Part shown: one piece after another, positions 1 to 6,321 of the stretch
Layout: each line of letters starts with the position of its first letter
Position numbering within the stretch: the stretch's first letter is position 1
Source: CAZFLM01 sp964519955
GTDB taxonomy: Bacteria > Armatimonadota > Chthonomonadetes > Chthonomonadales > CAJBBX01
DNA: 9,032 bases
Assembly: GCA_964519955.1 (NCBI GenBank)
Contig: CAZFLM010000145.1
Span: 1 to 9,032 of the forward strand
Direction of reading: 5' to 3'
Made by a program: the position numbers and the translations under genes
Notes under the pieces: generated by a model
What the model saw: the letters and a program-made list of their open reading frames with translations, nothing else
The model's database searches: none
Told to the model about the DNA's origin: nothing

Positions 1-714
1 CACCGTCACGTTCGCCGGGAGGGTCGCGAGGTAGTAGACCGTCTCCGCCACGTCCTCCGGCTGGATCCAGCCCGTCTTGTCGCGCGTGGGGTGGATCTCG
101 TGGGCCAGGCGCGTGTCGACCCCGCCCGGGTTGATCGAGTTCACCCGGATCCCGTACGGGCGCAGCTCGAGGGCCAGGTTCGTCGCCAGCGAGAGGGCGG
201 CGGCCTTGGCGGCGCAGTACGCGCCCTGCGTCGCGTAGGGCTTCTTCGCCGCGCTGGACACGATGTGCACGATCTGGCCGGCCTTGCGCGGCATCATCCA
301 GCGCAGCGCGGCTTGAGTGCAGTAGAAGAGGCCGCGCAGGTTCACGTCCAGGTTGAACTCCAGGTCCGCGGCGGTCGTCTCCCAGATGGGCTTGAACCGG
401 GCGTTGCCGGCGTTGTTGATGAGCAGGTCGACGCCGGCGAACTCGTCGACCGCCCGCTGGATCAGCGCGTCGCACTGTGCTTCTGCCGCAACGTTCGTCG
501 GCACGGCGATGCAGCGTCCGCCGGCTTCTGATACCAGCCGCGCGGTCTCGTCGATCTCGGGGCGCGTGCGCGCGGCTACTACGATATGCATACCCGCGCG
601 CGCGAGGCGCAACGCCGTCGCCCGCCCGATGCCGCGCCCGCCGCCGGTGATCACGGCAACCTTACCTACCAGATTGGCGGGACCCGACAGCCCCGCGCAG
701 TCGTCTGTGTTCAT
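1..714 (-). CDS. SDR family NAD(P)-dependent oxidoreductase, 3' end cut by the window
   Basis: This is a classical short-chain dehydrogenase/reductase, a cytosolic enzyme that interconverts an alcohol and a carbonyl with NAD(P)(H). Translating the - strand from the ATG at 714-712 gives 238 residues with no stop before the window edge. Family length is usually about 245-260 aa, so only a short C-terminal piece should be missing. Visible motifs are the cofactor-binding TGGGRGIG (residues 23-30), NNAG (100-103), N125, the catalytic Ser153, Tyr166 and Lys170 in YCAAK, and PGGVDT (196-201). The substrate cannot be named; beta-ketoacyl reductases, sugar or polyol dehydrogenases and 3-ketosteroid-type enzymes share this pattern. 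About 12 residues precede the usual GKVAVITG start, but no in-frame ATG, GTG or TTG lies between. No Shine-Dalgarno sequence is visible; instead TATAAC lies 7 nt upstream of the ATG, which suggests a leaderless transcript. It is transcribed divergently from the oxidoreductase gene at 964. Confidence 0.93.
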   Translation of the reverse strand, partial: MNTDDCAGLSGPANLVGKVAVITGGGRGIGRATALRLARAGMHIVVAARTRPEIDETARLVSEAGGRCIAVPTNVAAEAQCDALIQRAVDEFAGVDLLINNAGNARFKPIWETTAADLEFNLDVNLRGLFYCTQAALRWMMPRKAGQIVHIVSSAAKKPYATQGAYCAAKAAALSLATNLALELRPYGIRVNSINPGGVDTRLAHEIHPTRDKTGWIQPEDVAETVYYLATLPANVTV

Positions 715-721
715 GGTGAGG

Positions 722-727
722 GTTATA
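722..727 (-). promoter_or_regulatory. Candidate -10 box for the SDR gene
   Basis: On the - strand this hexamer reads TATAAC, a five-of-six match to the bacterial -10 consensus. It ends 7 nt before the ATG at 714, so transcription would start at or next to the start codon and the mRNA would be leaderless. This agrees with the absence of a Shine-Dalgarno sequence. It overlaps the left end of the palindromic element. No clear -35 box is visible. Confidence 0.35.
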
Positions 728-878
728 CCTGAGTAGCGAGGAGCGAGGAGCGAGTAGGACGGCGGGTTGTGCGGGGTGTGGGGGCGCGCGCGATCTCGGA
801 TGGCTCAGAGGCCGTCCTCGCGTGGCGCCCGCCCTTCTACTCGCTCCTCGCTACTCGCTACTCGCTACTCCGGGTATA
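724..878. repeat. 155-bp palindromic element with inverted heptamer arrays
   Basis: Two arms form a long imperfect inverted repeat. The left arm (724-766) reads TATACC, then heptamers GAGTAGC, GAGGAGC, GAGGAGC, GAGTAG (731-757), and ends GGCGGG. The right arm (828-878) is its reverse complement: CCCGCC, then CTACTCG, CTCCTCG, CTACTCG, CTACTCG, CTACTC (837-870), ending GGTATA. The right arm has one more 7-bp unit (4.9 against 3.9). A loop of about 61 nt separates the arms. The symmetry stops abruptly at TATACC/GGTATA, as expected for a discrete element. It fills most of the gap between two divergent genes. It may be a REP/BIME-type palindrome, a MITE-like non-autonomous element or a simple hairpin; no transposase is nearby, and no target-site duplication is apparent beyond the ends. 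Confidence 0.8.
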
Positions 879-880
879 CT
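875..880 (+). promoter_or_regulatory. Candidate -10 box for the first Gfo/Idh/MocA gene
   Basis: TATACT matches five of six bases of the -10 consensus and lies at the right end of the palindromic element. It would give a leader of about 77 nt before the ATG at 964. The heptamer array occupies the expected -35 position and has no TTGACA-like hexamer, so the call is weak. Confidence 0.25.
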
Positions 881-963
881 GCGAGCAGAGTGAAGCAGTT
901 CACATAGGTCGGCGGAGGCGGCGTGTCGATGCCGGCCCCGTGGGAGCGAGAAGAACAAGGATT

Positions 964-2343
964 ATGGACAACGACAGCATCAACAGGCGTGACTTCTTTC
1001 GGGGCGCGGCACTGGGTTCGTTCGGGCTCGGGCTGCTGGCGGAGGAGCTGATTCTGCCCGAGGCGGCCGGCGCTCAGGCGGCCGCGGCCGGCGGGCCGGT
1101 CACCTGCGCCGTCATCGGCCTGGGCGACCGCGGGCGCGAGATCCTCACATCGCTGAGCAAGGTCGCCAATGCGCCCATCGCGGCCATCTGCGACACCTAC
1201 AAGTCCGAGGGCTTCCTGAAGCGGTCGCAGAACATCGCGCCGAACGCGGCCTTGGTCGACGACTACCGCAAGGTCCTGGACATGAAGAACGTCCAGGCCG
1301 TGTTCATCGCCACGCCGAGCCACCTGCACAAGCAGATCGCCGTCGATGCGCTGGCCGCAGGCAAGCACGTCTACTGCGAGGCGCCGCTCGCCGTGAGCCT
1401 CGATGATGCGAAGGCCATCGCCAAGGCGGCCAGGGGCGCGAAGACCCTGTTCCAGACCGGGCTGCAGACGCGCTGCAACAAGATGCACAACCACGTGCTC
1501 AACTTCGCCAAGTCGAACGCGCACGGCCAGACGCTGGCCTTCGAGGCGCAGTATCGGCGCAAGGCGAGTTGGAAGCGCGGCGGCACCCCCGAGCGCGAGG
1601 CCGAGCTGAACTGGCGCCTGAAGAAGGCCACCTCCCTCGGCCTGCCCGGTGAGGTGGGCATCCATCAGATCGACTGGGCCTCCTGGTATCTGCGCAAGCT
1701 GCCGGTCGCCGTCTCCGCGTGGGGCAGCACCGTGCTGCGCGGCGCCGACGGCATGGAGGTCCCCGATACGGTCCAGGTGGTCGTCGAGTACCCGGGCGGC
1801 ATCCGCCTGACGTACGATGCGACGCTCTGCTCCTCGTTCGACAACGCGCACGAGGTCCTCATGGGCACCGACGCTTCGATGCTCATCCGCGATCAGCGCG
1901 CCTGGATGTTCAAGGAAACCGACTCCGCGCTCCTCGGCTGGGAAGTCTACGCCAAGAAGGAGCGCATGGGCGTGGGCGAGGATTCGAGCGGCGTGGGCAT
2001 CATGCTCGTGGCCGACGCGACCAAGCTCATCAACCAGGGCAAGGAGCCATCGAAGGTCGGTACCGACGTGACGAAGACCGCCCTGTTCTACGCCTGCGAG
2101 CGGTTCGTCGACGCGATCCAGAAGGGCGACAAGTCGCCCGTTCCCGCCGAGGTCGGCTACCAGTCGAACGTAGTGGCGGCCAAGGTGCACGAGGCATCGC
2201 TGACGGGGACGCGCATCGAGTTCCAGAAGGCCTGGTTCGACGTCGACGCCGCGGGCGCGGCCCCGGTGCAGGCGCCGCCCACGCCGAAGAAGACTGTTCC
2301 TGCGCGGCCCGTTGCCCCGGCGGCCAAGACGAAGAAGAAGTAA
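964..2343 (+). CDS. Gfo/Idh/MocA oxidoreductase with Tat-type signal, lacking the EKP lysine
   Basis: A 459-aa member of the Gfo/Idh/MocA family, NAD(P)-dependent enzymes that oxidise or reduce sugars, polyols and glycosides. Its N-terminus resembles a twin-arginine signal (NRRDFFR, residues 7-13, then a hydrophobic stretch to about 26 and AGAQA near 35-39), so it is probably exported folded. The Rossmann part has GLGDRG (52-57), and a C-terminal alpha/beta domain follows. Where the family has Cys-Glu-Lys-Pro, this protein has C138-E139-A140-P141, so the catalytic lysine is an alanine. In the second active-site motif the usual Asp is Glu230, while His234 is kept. A Pro/Ala/Lys-rich tail covers 432-459. 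The ATG at 964 is preferred because the Tat motif follows it directly; AAGG (957-960) is close, with only 3 nt of spacing. An in-frame GTG at 769 would prepend sequence read from the palindromic repeat. A second family member follows 94 nt downstream. Confidence 0.9.
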   Translation: MDNDSINRRDFFRGAALGSFGLGLLAEELILPEAAGAQAAAAGGPVTCAVIGLGDRGREILTSLSKVANAPIAAICDTYKSEGFLKRSQNIAPNAALVDDYRKVLDMKNVQAVFIATPSHLHKQIAVDALAAGKHVYCEAPLAVSLDDAKAIAKAARGAKTLFQTGLQTRCNKMHNHVLNFAKSNAHGQTLAFEAQYRRKASWKRGGTPEREAELNWRLKKATSLGLPGEVGIHQIDWASWYLRKLPVAVSAWGSTVLRGADGMEVPDTVQVVVEYPGGIRLTYDATLCSSFDNAHEVLMGTDASMLIRDQRAWMFKETDSALLGWEVYAKKERMGVGEDSSGVGIMLVADATKLINQGKEPSKVGTDVTKTALFYACERFVDAIQKGDKSPVPAEVGYQSNVVAAKVHEASLTGTRIEFQKAWFDVDAAGAAPVQAPPTPKKTVPARPVAPAAKTKKK

Positions 2344-2421
2344 CGCGCGAGCATCGCAGCAGGTTGGACTAGTATCACGTATTGCGCCGCTCGGGGCATT
2401 TGGAGCTTCGGGCGGGCCGGC

Positions 2422-2428
2422 AAAGGAG
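2422..2428 (+). promoter_or_regulatory. Ribosome binding site of the second Gfo/Idh/MocA gene
   Basis: AAAGGAG lies 9 nt before the ATG at 2438. It fixes that start over the upstream part of the same open frame, which overlaps the end of the preceding gene. Confidence 0.75.
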
Positions 2429-2437
2429 CACAGGGTT

Positions 2438-3790
2438 ATGGATGGTGCGCAGGATAGCGCGAAGACCAGTCGGCGCGAGTTCATCCGCAACGCCGCCGCC
2501 ACCGCCGCGGTGACCGCCGCCGCCACCAAGGTGGCGAAGAGTTCGGTCTACTCGTTGGCGCCTTCCCGGGTCATCGGGGCCAACGACAAGATCGTCGTGG
2601 GCCACATCGGCCTTGGACAGCAGGGCCGCGCCCACGTGAAGCTGCTCAAAGAGAACAGCGCCGAGGGCCTCAAGAACAACACCGAGCAGGTGGCCGCGTG
2701 CGATATCTACGTTCGCCGCGTCAAGATGGTGCAGAAGCCGGAGTCCCTTGGCTTGAAGGACTCGCAGTGCTTCAGCGACTACCGCAAGCTGCTCGAGAAC
2801 AAGGACATCAACGCCATCTGGGTCACTACCTCCGACCAGTGGCACGCGGCCATCGCGATCGACGCGATGAAGGCCGGCAAGCACGTCTACTGCGAGAAGC
2901 CGATCGGCCGCTCGGTCGAAGAGGCATACGCGATCTACGACACCGTCAAGCAGACCAAGATGGTGTTCCAGGTCGGCTCGCAGGGCTGCTCGGACCAGAA
3001 GTGGCACGTGGCGGGCAAGGCGGTCGCGGACGGCAAGATCGGCCAGCTCATCATCGGCCAGGGCAGCTACTGCCGCAACAGCATCAAGGGCGAGTGGAAC
3101 GACTACACCATCGACCCGGATGCCGGCCCGAAGGGTGCGGGCGAGGCGTTCGTGGACTGGGATGTCTTCCGCCGCGGCGCCGGTCCGGCTGAGTGGGATC
3201 CGGATCGCTACTTCCGCTGGCGCAAGTACTGGGATTACGGCAATGGCCCCATCGGCGACCTGATGCCGCACCGCTTGCACCCGCTGCTGATCGCCATGCA
3301 CATGCCGCTCGACGGCAACAACGGCTTCCCGGTGCGCGTGAGCGCCAACGGTGGCCTCTACGTCCAGAAGATCAACCCCGACACCAAGAAGGTCGACCGC
3401 GAGGTGCCGGACTTCGTGACGCTGAACGTGGCGTTCAACAACGACACGAACCTGCTCATGCTCACCAGCACCATCAACGAGCAGGGCCTGCAGGACATGA
3501 TCCGCGGGAACAAGGCCACGATCTTCTTCGGCGGCAGCGGCGTGGAGATCCGGCCGGAGCGCGTGTGGGCCGAGGAGATCGACGGCGGCACCGAGCCGGT
3601 TCCGGGCGAGGGCGAGCAGATCATCACGCATCAGCGCGACTTCTTGGACGCCATCCGCAACAACAAGACGCCCAACGGCAGCATCGATCTGGCGCTGCGT
3701 GTTCAGGTCATGGTGTCGCTGTGCGAGATGTCGTACCGCCAGAACAAGACCATGCACTTCGACCCGGCGACTCGCAAGATCACCGCGTAG
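2438..3790 (+). CDS. Gfo/Idh/MocA oxidoreductase with Tat-type signal and intact catalytic motifs
   Basis: A 450-aa dehydrogenase of the Gfo/Idh/MocA family, expected to use NAD(P) on a sugar, polyol or glycoside. The N-terminus carries a twin-arginine motif (SRREFIR, residues 11-17) followed by an Ala-rich stretch to about residue 34, the pattern of exported family members in Planctomycetota and relatives. The Rossmann signature is GLGQQG (58-63). The cofactor/catalytic motif C152-E153-K154-P155 is complete, and D274 and H278 in GDLMPHRLH (273-281) supply the second active-site motif. The stretch RYFRWRKYWDYGNGPIGD (257-274) is characteristic of the C-terminal domain of bacterial-type members. 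The start is set by an AAAGGAG ribosome binding site. It lies 94 nt after a diverged paralogue, with no terminator visible between them, so the two are probably one transcript. The substrate is unknown; C3 oxidation of glycosides to 3-keto sugars is one possibility known for this family. Confidence 0.93.
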   Translation: MDGAQDSAKTSRREFIRNAAATAAVTAAATKVAKSSVYSLAPSRVIGANDKIVVGHIGLGQQGRAHVKLLKENSAEGLKNNTEQVAACDIYVRRVKMVQKPESLGLKDSQCFSDYRKLLENKDINAIWVTTSDQWHAAIAIDAMKAGKHVYCEKPIGRSVEEAYAIYDTVKQTKMVFQVGSQGCSDQKWHVAGKAVADGKIGQLIIGQGSYCRNSIKGEWNDYTIDPDAGPKGAGEAFVDWDVFRRGAGPAEWDPDRYFRWRKYWDYGNGPIGDLMPHRLHPLLIAMHMPLDGNNGFPVRVSANGGLYVQKINPDTKKVDREVPDFVTLNVAFNNDTNLLMLTSTINEQGLQDMIRGNKATIFFGGSGVEIRPERVWAEEIDGGTEPVPGEGEQIITHQRDFLDAIRNNKTPNGSIDLALRVQVMVSLCEMSYRQNKTMHFDPATRKITA

Positions 3791-3831
3791 CGCAGGTTGA
3801 CGAACGCACCAACCGTTCGGTGTTCGGCGTC

Positions 3832-3860
3832 GCGAGGGGCGGGCTTCGATGCCCCATCGC
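3832..3860 (+). other. Small intergenic hairpin
   Basis: GCGAGGGGC (3832-3840) pairs with GCCCCATCGC (3851-3860) as nine base pairs with a single bulged A and a 10-nt loop. It lies about 40 nt after the stop of the second Gfo/Idh/MocA gene. There is no T-run, so it is not a canonical terminator; it may protect the 3' end of the mRNA or be fortuitous in GC-rich DNA. Confidence 0.35.
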
Positions 3861-3887
3861 GTGCCGCCAGCCGGGCAGGCGTAGATT

Positions 3888-3929
3888 CGGGGCCGCCGGA
3901 GCGCAGATGCTGCAGCTCCGGCGGCCCCG
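3888..3929 (+). terminator. Strong GC-rich hairpin, terminator-like but without a T-run
   Basis: CGGGGCCGCCGGAGC (3888-3902) and GCTCCGGCGGCCCCG (3915-3929) are perfect 15-bp complements. The 12-nt loop can fold further, GCAG (3903-3906) with CTGC (3910-3913), leaving an ATG triloop. It lies 97 nt after the second oxidoreductase gene and 17 nt before the apbE start. No U-tract follows, so intrinsic termination is not assured. It could act as a 3' stabiliser, as an attenuator just ahead of apbE, or as a dispersed palindromic repeat. The structure is certain from sequence; the function is inferred. Confidence 0.55.
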
Positions 3930-3946
3930 CACGTACTGGATGCTAG

Positions 3947-4870
3947 ATGCACGATCGGCACGGTGTACAACTGGTCCGCGTCGCATGCCTGGCGATGCGT
4001 ACGCGCTTCGAGATCGCGCTCTGGGGAGAGCGGCCCGACAGCCTGCGTGCCGTCGCCGAGGAGGCGCTGGAGGAGATCCGCGGCCTCCATGTGCAGCTCT
4101 CGGCCTACGACACCGGCAGCGACGTCTATGAGCTGAACGCTTGCGCCGCCGAACGGCCCGTGCGCGTGGAGCCGCGCCTGTTCGCGCTGCTGAAGCGTGC
4201 GGCCGAGCTGTCGGAGCGCACGGGCGGCGCGTTCGACATCACGGTCGGCCCGCTGCTGGAGGCGTGGGGCTTCGCGGGCGGCTCGGGGCGCGAGGCCGAT
4301 CCGGACGCTCTGGCTGCCGCGTGCGAGCGGGTAGGGCAGGCGCTCGTGCTGCTGGACGAGCGCGACTGCACGGTGCGCTACGCCCGCGAGGGGGTGCGCA
4401 TCGACCTGGGCGCCATCGGCAAGGGGTACGCCCTGGAGCGGGCCGCCGACATCGTGCGCGAGATCGAGCCCGCCGGCGCGCTGCTCCATGGCGGCACGAG
4501 TTCGGTGCTCGCGATGGGGGCGGACCCGGACGGCGAGCCGTGGCGGGTCGCCATCGCCCATCCCGCCGATCCGGAGTGCGCCGTCTGCGGCGTGAGCCTC
4601 TGCGACGAGTCGCTCTCGGTGTCGGCCGCGCACGGCAAGGCGTTCGAGCGGGACGGCCGGGTCCTGGGCCACGTGCTGGACCCGCGCGCGGGCGCTCCGG
4701 CCGAGGGCGCCGAGCTGGCGGCTGTCGTCTGCCCCTCACCGGCCGAGGGCGACGCTCTCTCGACGGCTCTCATGGTGCGTGGCTCGGCGTGGCTGCCGGG
4801 GCTGTGCGCTGACTGGGGCGCTCGTGCCCTCGTCGTGGAGCAGGGGCGCGTGACGACGGTTGGGCTGTAG
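3947..4870 (+). CDS. apbE: FAD:protein FMN transferase (ApbE family)
   Basis: ApbE enzymes use FAD to attach FMN covalently to a Thr/Ser of target flavoproteins, with release of AMP and dependence on Mg2+. The 307-aa protein shows the family blocks in order: LSAYDTGSDVYELN (51-64), FDITVGPLLEAWGF (96-109), IDLGAIGKGYALERA (152-166), GGTSS (182-186), HVLDPRAGAP (242-251) and DALST (269-273), where Asp269 and Thr273 fit the Mg-binding pair. The usual ATSG-like block is represented by SVSAAH (224-229), a somewhat divergent version. Many ApbE proteins are lipoproteins or secreted; this one has no signal peptide or lipobox, so it should act in the cytoplasm. No Shine-Dalgarno sequence precedes the ATG at 3947; an in-frame ATG at 3995 is an alternative that would remove 16 residues and keep every motif. 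No partner with the S/T-G-A-S/T flavinylation motif is encoded here. A strong hairpin ends 17 nt before the start. Confidence 0.92.
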   Translation: MHDRHGVQLVRVACLAMRTRFEIALWGERPDSLRAVAEEALEEIRGLHVQLSAYDTGSDVYELNACAAERPVRVEPRLFALLKRAAELSERTGGAFDITVGPLLEAWGFAGGSGREADPDALAAACERVGQALVLLDERDCTVRYAREGVRIDLGAIGKGYALERAADIVREIEPAGALLHGGTSSVLAMGADPDGEPWRVAIAHPADPECAVCGVSLCDESLSVSAAHGKAFERDGRVLGHVLDPRAGAPAEGAELAAVVCPSPAEGDALSTALMVRGSAWLPGLCADWGARALVVEQGRVTTVGL

Positions 4871-4952
4871 GGGCCGTCGCGTCTACTCGCGTCGGTGATG
4901 CGGCCGGTCGGCTGCTTGGGGTGAGCGCGTGCGGCGCGCGAGCCGAGAATCT

Positions 4953-4975
4953 ACCGGGCTAACATCCTAGCCGGT
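4953..4975 (+). other. Intergenic hairpin after apbE
   Basis: ACCGGGCTA (4953-4961) pairs with TAGCCGGT (4968-4975) as eight base pairs with one bulged G and a 6-nt loop; a G-U and a C-G pair can extend it outward. It lies in the 189-nt gap between apbE and the acyltransferase gene. No T-run follows. It may be a weak terminator or mRNA end; otherwise I see nothing in this gap except the ribosome binding site of the next gene. Confidence 0.35.
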
Positions 4976-5046
4976 GGCGGGAGAGGTGGCTGCCCGCGGC
5001 TGTCGGTAAGCGGCCGGCGAAGCGCGCAAGCCGTGGGCCGGGCGGG

Positions 5047-5053
5047 GGAGGTG
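5047..5053 (+). promoter_or_regulatory. Strong ribosome binding site of the acyltransferase gene
   Basis: GGAGGTG is a near-perfect Shine-Dalgarno sequence 6 nt before the ATG at 5060. It decides for this ATG over the TTG codon immediately before it (5057) and over the GTG at 5053, which lies in another frame. Confidence 0.85.
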
Positions 5054-5059
5054 TGATTG

Positions 5060-6223
5060 ATGAGTCCGCACAACGAGGGACCGGGGGGTGCTGCCGTGCG
5101 GCACTCCGGCCGGGCGCCGCTGCACATCCCGTCGCTGGACGGCATCCGCGCCGCGTCCTTCATGGTGGTCTTCATCTCTCACACGTTGGGCCGTGTGCCC
5201 GGCGGGTTTGGCGTAACCGTCTTCTTCTTCCTGAGCGGCTACCTGATCACGACGCTGCTCAGGATGGAGTACGACGCGAGCGGGACCGTCAGCCTGAGCA
5301 AGTTCTACCTCCGGCGGGTGCTGCGCATCCTGCCGCCGTTCTACATCGTGCTGGCCGGGGCAGCGCTGCTGGCCGCCACCGGTCTGCTGCCGCACGGCAT
5401 CCAGCCTGGCCCGACGCTGGCGCAGGCCCTGCACTTCGGCAACTACTGGATGGTGTTCTGCGGGGTCGACGGCCAGGCCGCCGGCACCGCGGTCTACTGG
5501 TCGCTGGCGGTTGAGGAGCACTTCTACCTGGTGTTCCCGCTCGCCTACCTGCTGCTCCGGAGGTACCGTCCCTGTCCAGTCCAGCAGGCGGCCGCCATCG
5601 GCTACGCGCTCATGATCGTCCTCGCCTGGAGATGCGTGTTGGTCTACGGCGCCGGCGTGCCGCTCGACCGGACGTACCTGGCGTCCGACACGAGGGTCGA
5701 CTCCATCCTGTGGGGGTGTCTGCTCGCAATCTACGGGAACCCCGTGCTGGACACCGTGCGCGGGAAGGCGATCTGGTGGAAGGCTCTCTGGTTCCCGTGT
5801 GGAATGGTCGTGCTGGCGATCACGTTTGTCTTCGGGGACGACCAGTTCCGCGAGACGTGGCGCTATAGCCTGCAGGGCGCGGCGCTCGTCCCGATCTTCA
5901 TCGCCGCCATCCAGTACCCGAGTTGGGGGCCGTTCTGGATCCTGAACCTGCGCCCCGTGGCCTTCCTGGGCACGCTGTCGTACTCGGCGTACCTGATGCA
6001 CCACGTGCTGGTCTACTTGCTGTGGCCCCACCTGCACCTTGCGCCGGCGGCGAACGCCGCGATCGTCCTGGCAGTGACCGTCGTGTGCGCCACGGTGAGC
6101 TACTGGCTCGTCGAGCGGCCCTGCGCGGAGCTTCGCCGGCGCCTGAGCGCGCGGAAGCGGGAGGGCGTGGCGCCCGCCGCGGTTGCCGCGCCGCCCGTGC
6201 CAAGCGAAGCCGCCGAGGCCTGA
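5060..6223 (+). CDS. Acyltransferase 3 family membrane protein (OafA/YrhL-like)
   Basis: A 387-aa polytopic inner-membrane O-acyltransferase of the acyltransferase 3 family, which transfers acyl (often acetyl) groups to glycans such as O-antigen, exopolysaccharide, peptidoglycan or glycosylated small molecules. Family marks: PSLDGIRAASFMVVFISH with Arg30 and His41 in the R-x10-H motif, FFFLSGYLIT (55-64), FYLRRVLRILPPFY with Arg85, Arg86 and Arg89 (82-95), WSLAVEEHFYLVFP with Glu152-Glu153 (147-160), and the closing LSYSAYLMHH and YWLVERP. About ten hydrophobic segments are seen between residues 30 and 350. The C-terminal tail after about 356 is first Arg-rich, then Ala/Pro-rich, and cytosolic-looking. 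There is no fused SGNH domain, so it is the short form of the family. Start chosen from GGAGGTG at 5047-5053. The acceptor is unknown; the neighbouring mannosidase makes a carbohydrate acceptor reasonable but unproven. Confidence 0.93.
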   Translation: MSPHNEGPGGAAVRHSGRAPLHIPSLDGIRAASFMVVFISHTLGRVPGGFGVTVFFFLSGYLITTLLRMEYDASGTVSLSKFYLRRVLRILPPFYIVLAGAALLAATGLLPHGIQPGPTLAQALHFGNYWMVFCGVDGQAAGTAVYWSLAVEEHFYLVFPLAYLLLRRYRPCPVQQAAAIGYALMIVLAWRCVLVYGAGVPLDRTYLASDTRVDSILWGCLLAIYGNPVLDTVRGKAIWWKALWFPCGMVVLAITFVFGDDQFRETWRYSLQGAALVPIFIAAIQYPSWGPFWILNLRPVAFLGTLSYSAYLMHHVLVYLLWPHLHLAPAANAAIVLAVTVVCATVSYWLVERPCAELRRRLSARKREGVAPAAVAAPPVPSEAAEA

Positions 6224-6298
6224 CGCGCGGTCCGTATTGCCGCCGCCGCTCTGTCTTCCTGGGTAGGTGCCTGCCCGCTCAGCGTCGAATCTAGCCTC

Positions 6299-6304
6299 TA
6301 TACT
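6299..6304 (+). promoter_or_regulatory. Possible -10 box upstream of the mannosidase gene
   Basis: TATACT matches five of six bases of the -10 consensus, 17 nt before the ATG at 6322. A start site at the normal distance would fall at about 6311, inside the GGGAG ribosome binding site, and no -35 box is evident. Low confidence. Confidence 0.2.
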
Positions 6305-6321
6305 GCCCCGGGAGTACCGAT

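Noticed and set aside
91..736. Two + strand open frames at the start of the window
   Set aside because: They are antisense to the SDR gene, whose catalytic and cofactor motifs are all on the - strand.
731..870. Short repeats resembling a CRISPR array
   Set aside because: The units are 7-bp tandem repeats in two inverted arms with no unique spacers and no cas genes.
769..963. N-terminal extension of the first Gfo/Idh/MocA gene from a GTG at 769
   Set aside because: The extension reads through the palindromic heptamer repeat and would place 65 residues before the Tat motif; the ATG at 964 puts that motif at the true N-terminus.
865..2529. Long open frame on the - strand opposite the first Gfo/Idh/MocA gene
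   Set aside because: It is antisense to a gene with clear motifs, rich in Arg/Leu/Val/His without any domain, and arises from GC-biased codon use.
2375..4672. 765-codon open frame on the - strand
   Set aside because: It spans the second oxidoreductase, the intergenic hairpins and most of apbE in antisense; the composition is shadow-like and no motif is present.
6261..6276. Small stem GGGTAG/CTGCCC before the mannosidase gene
   Set aside because: Six pairs including a G-U with a 4-nt loop and no T-run are expected by chance in DNA this GC-rich.
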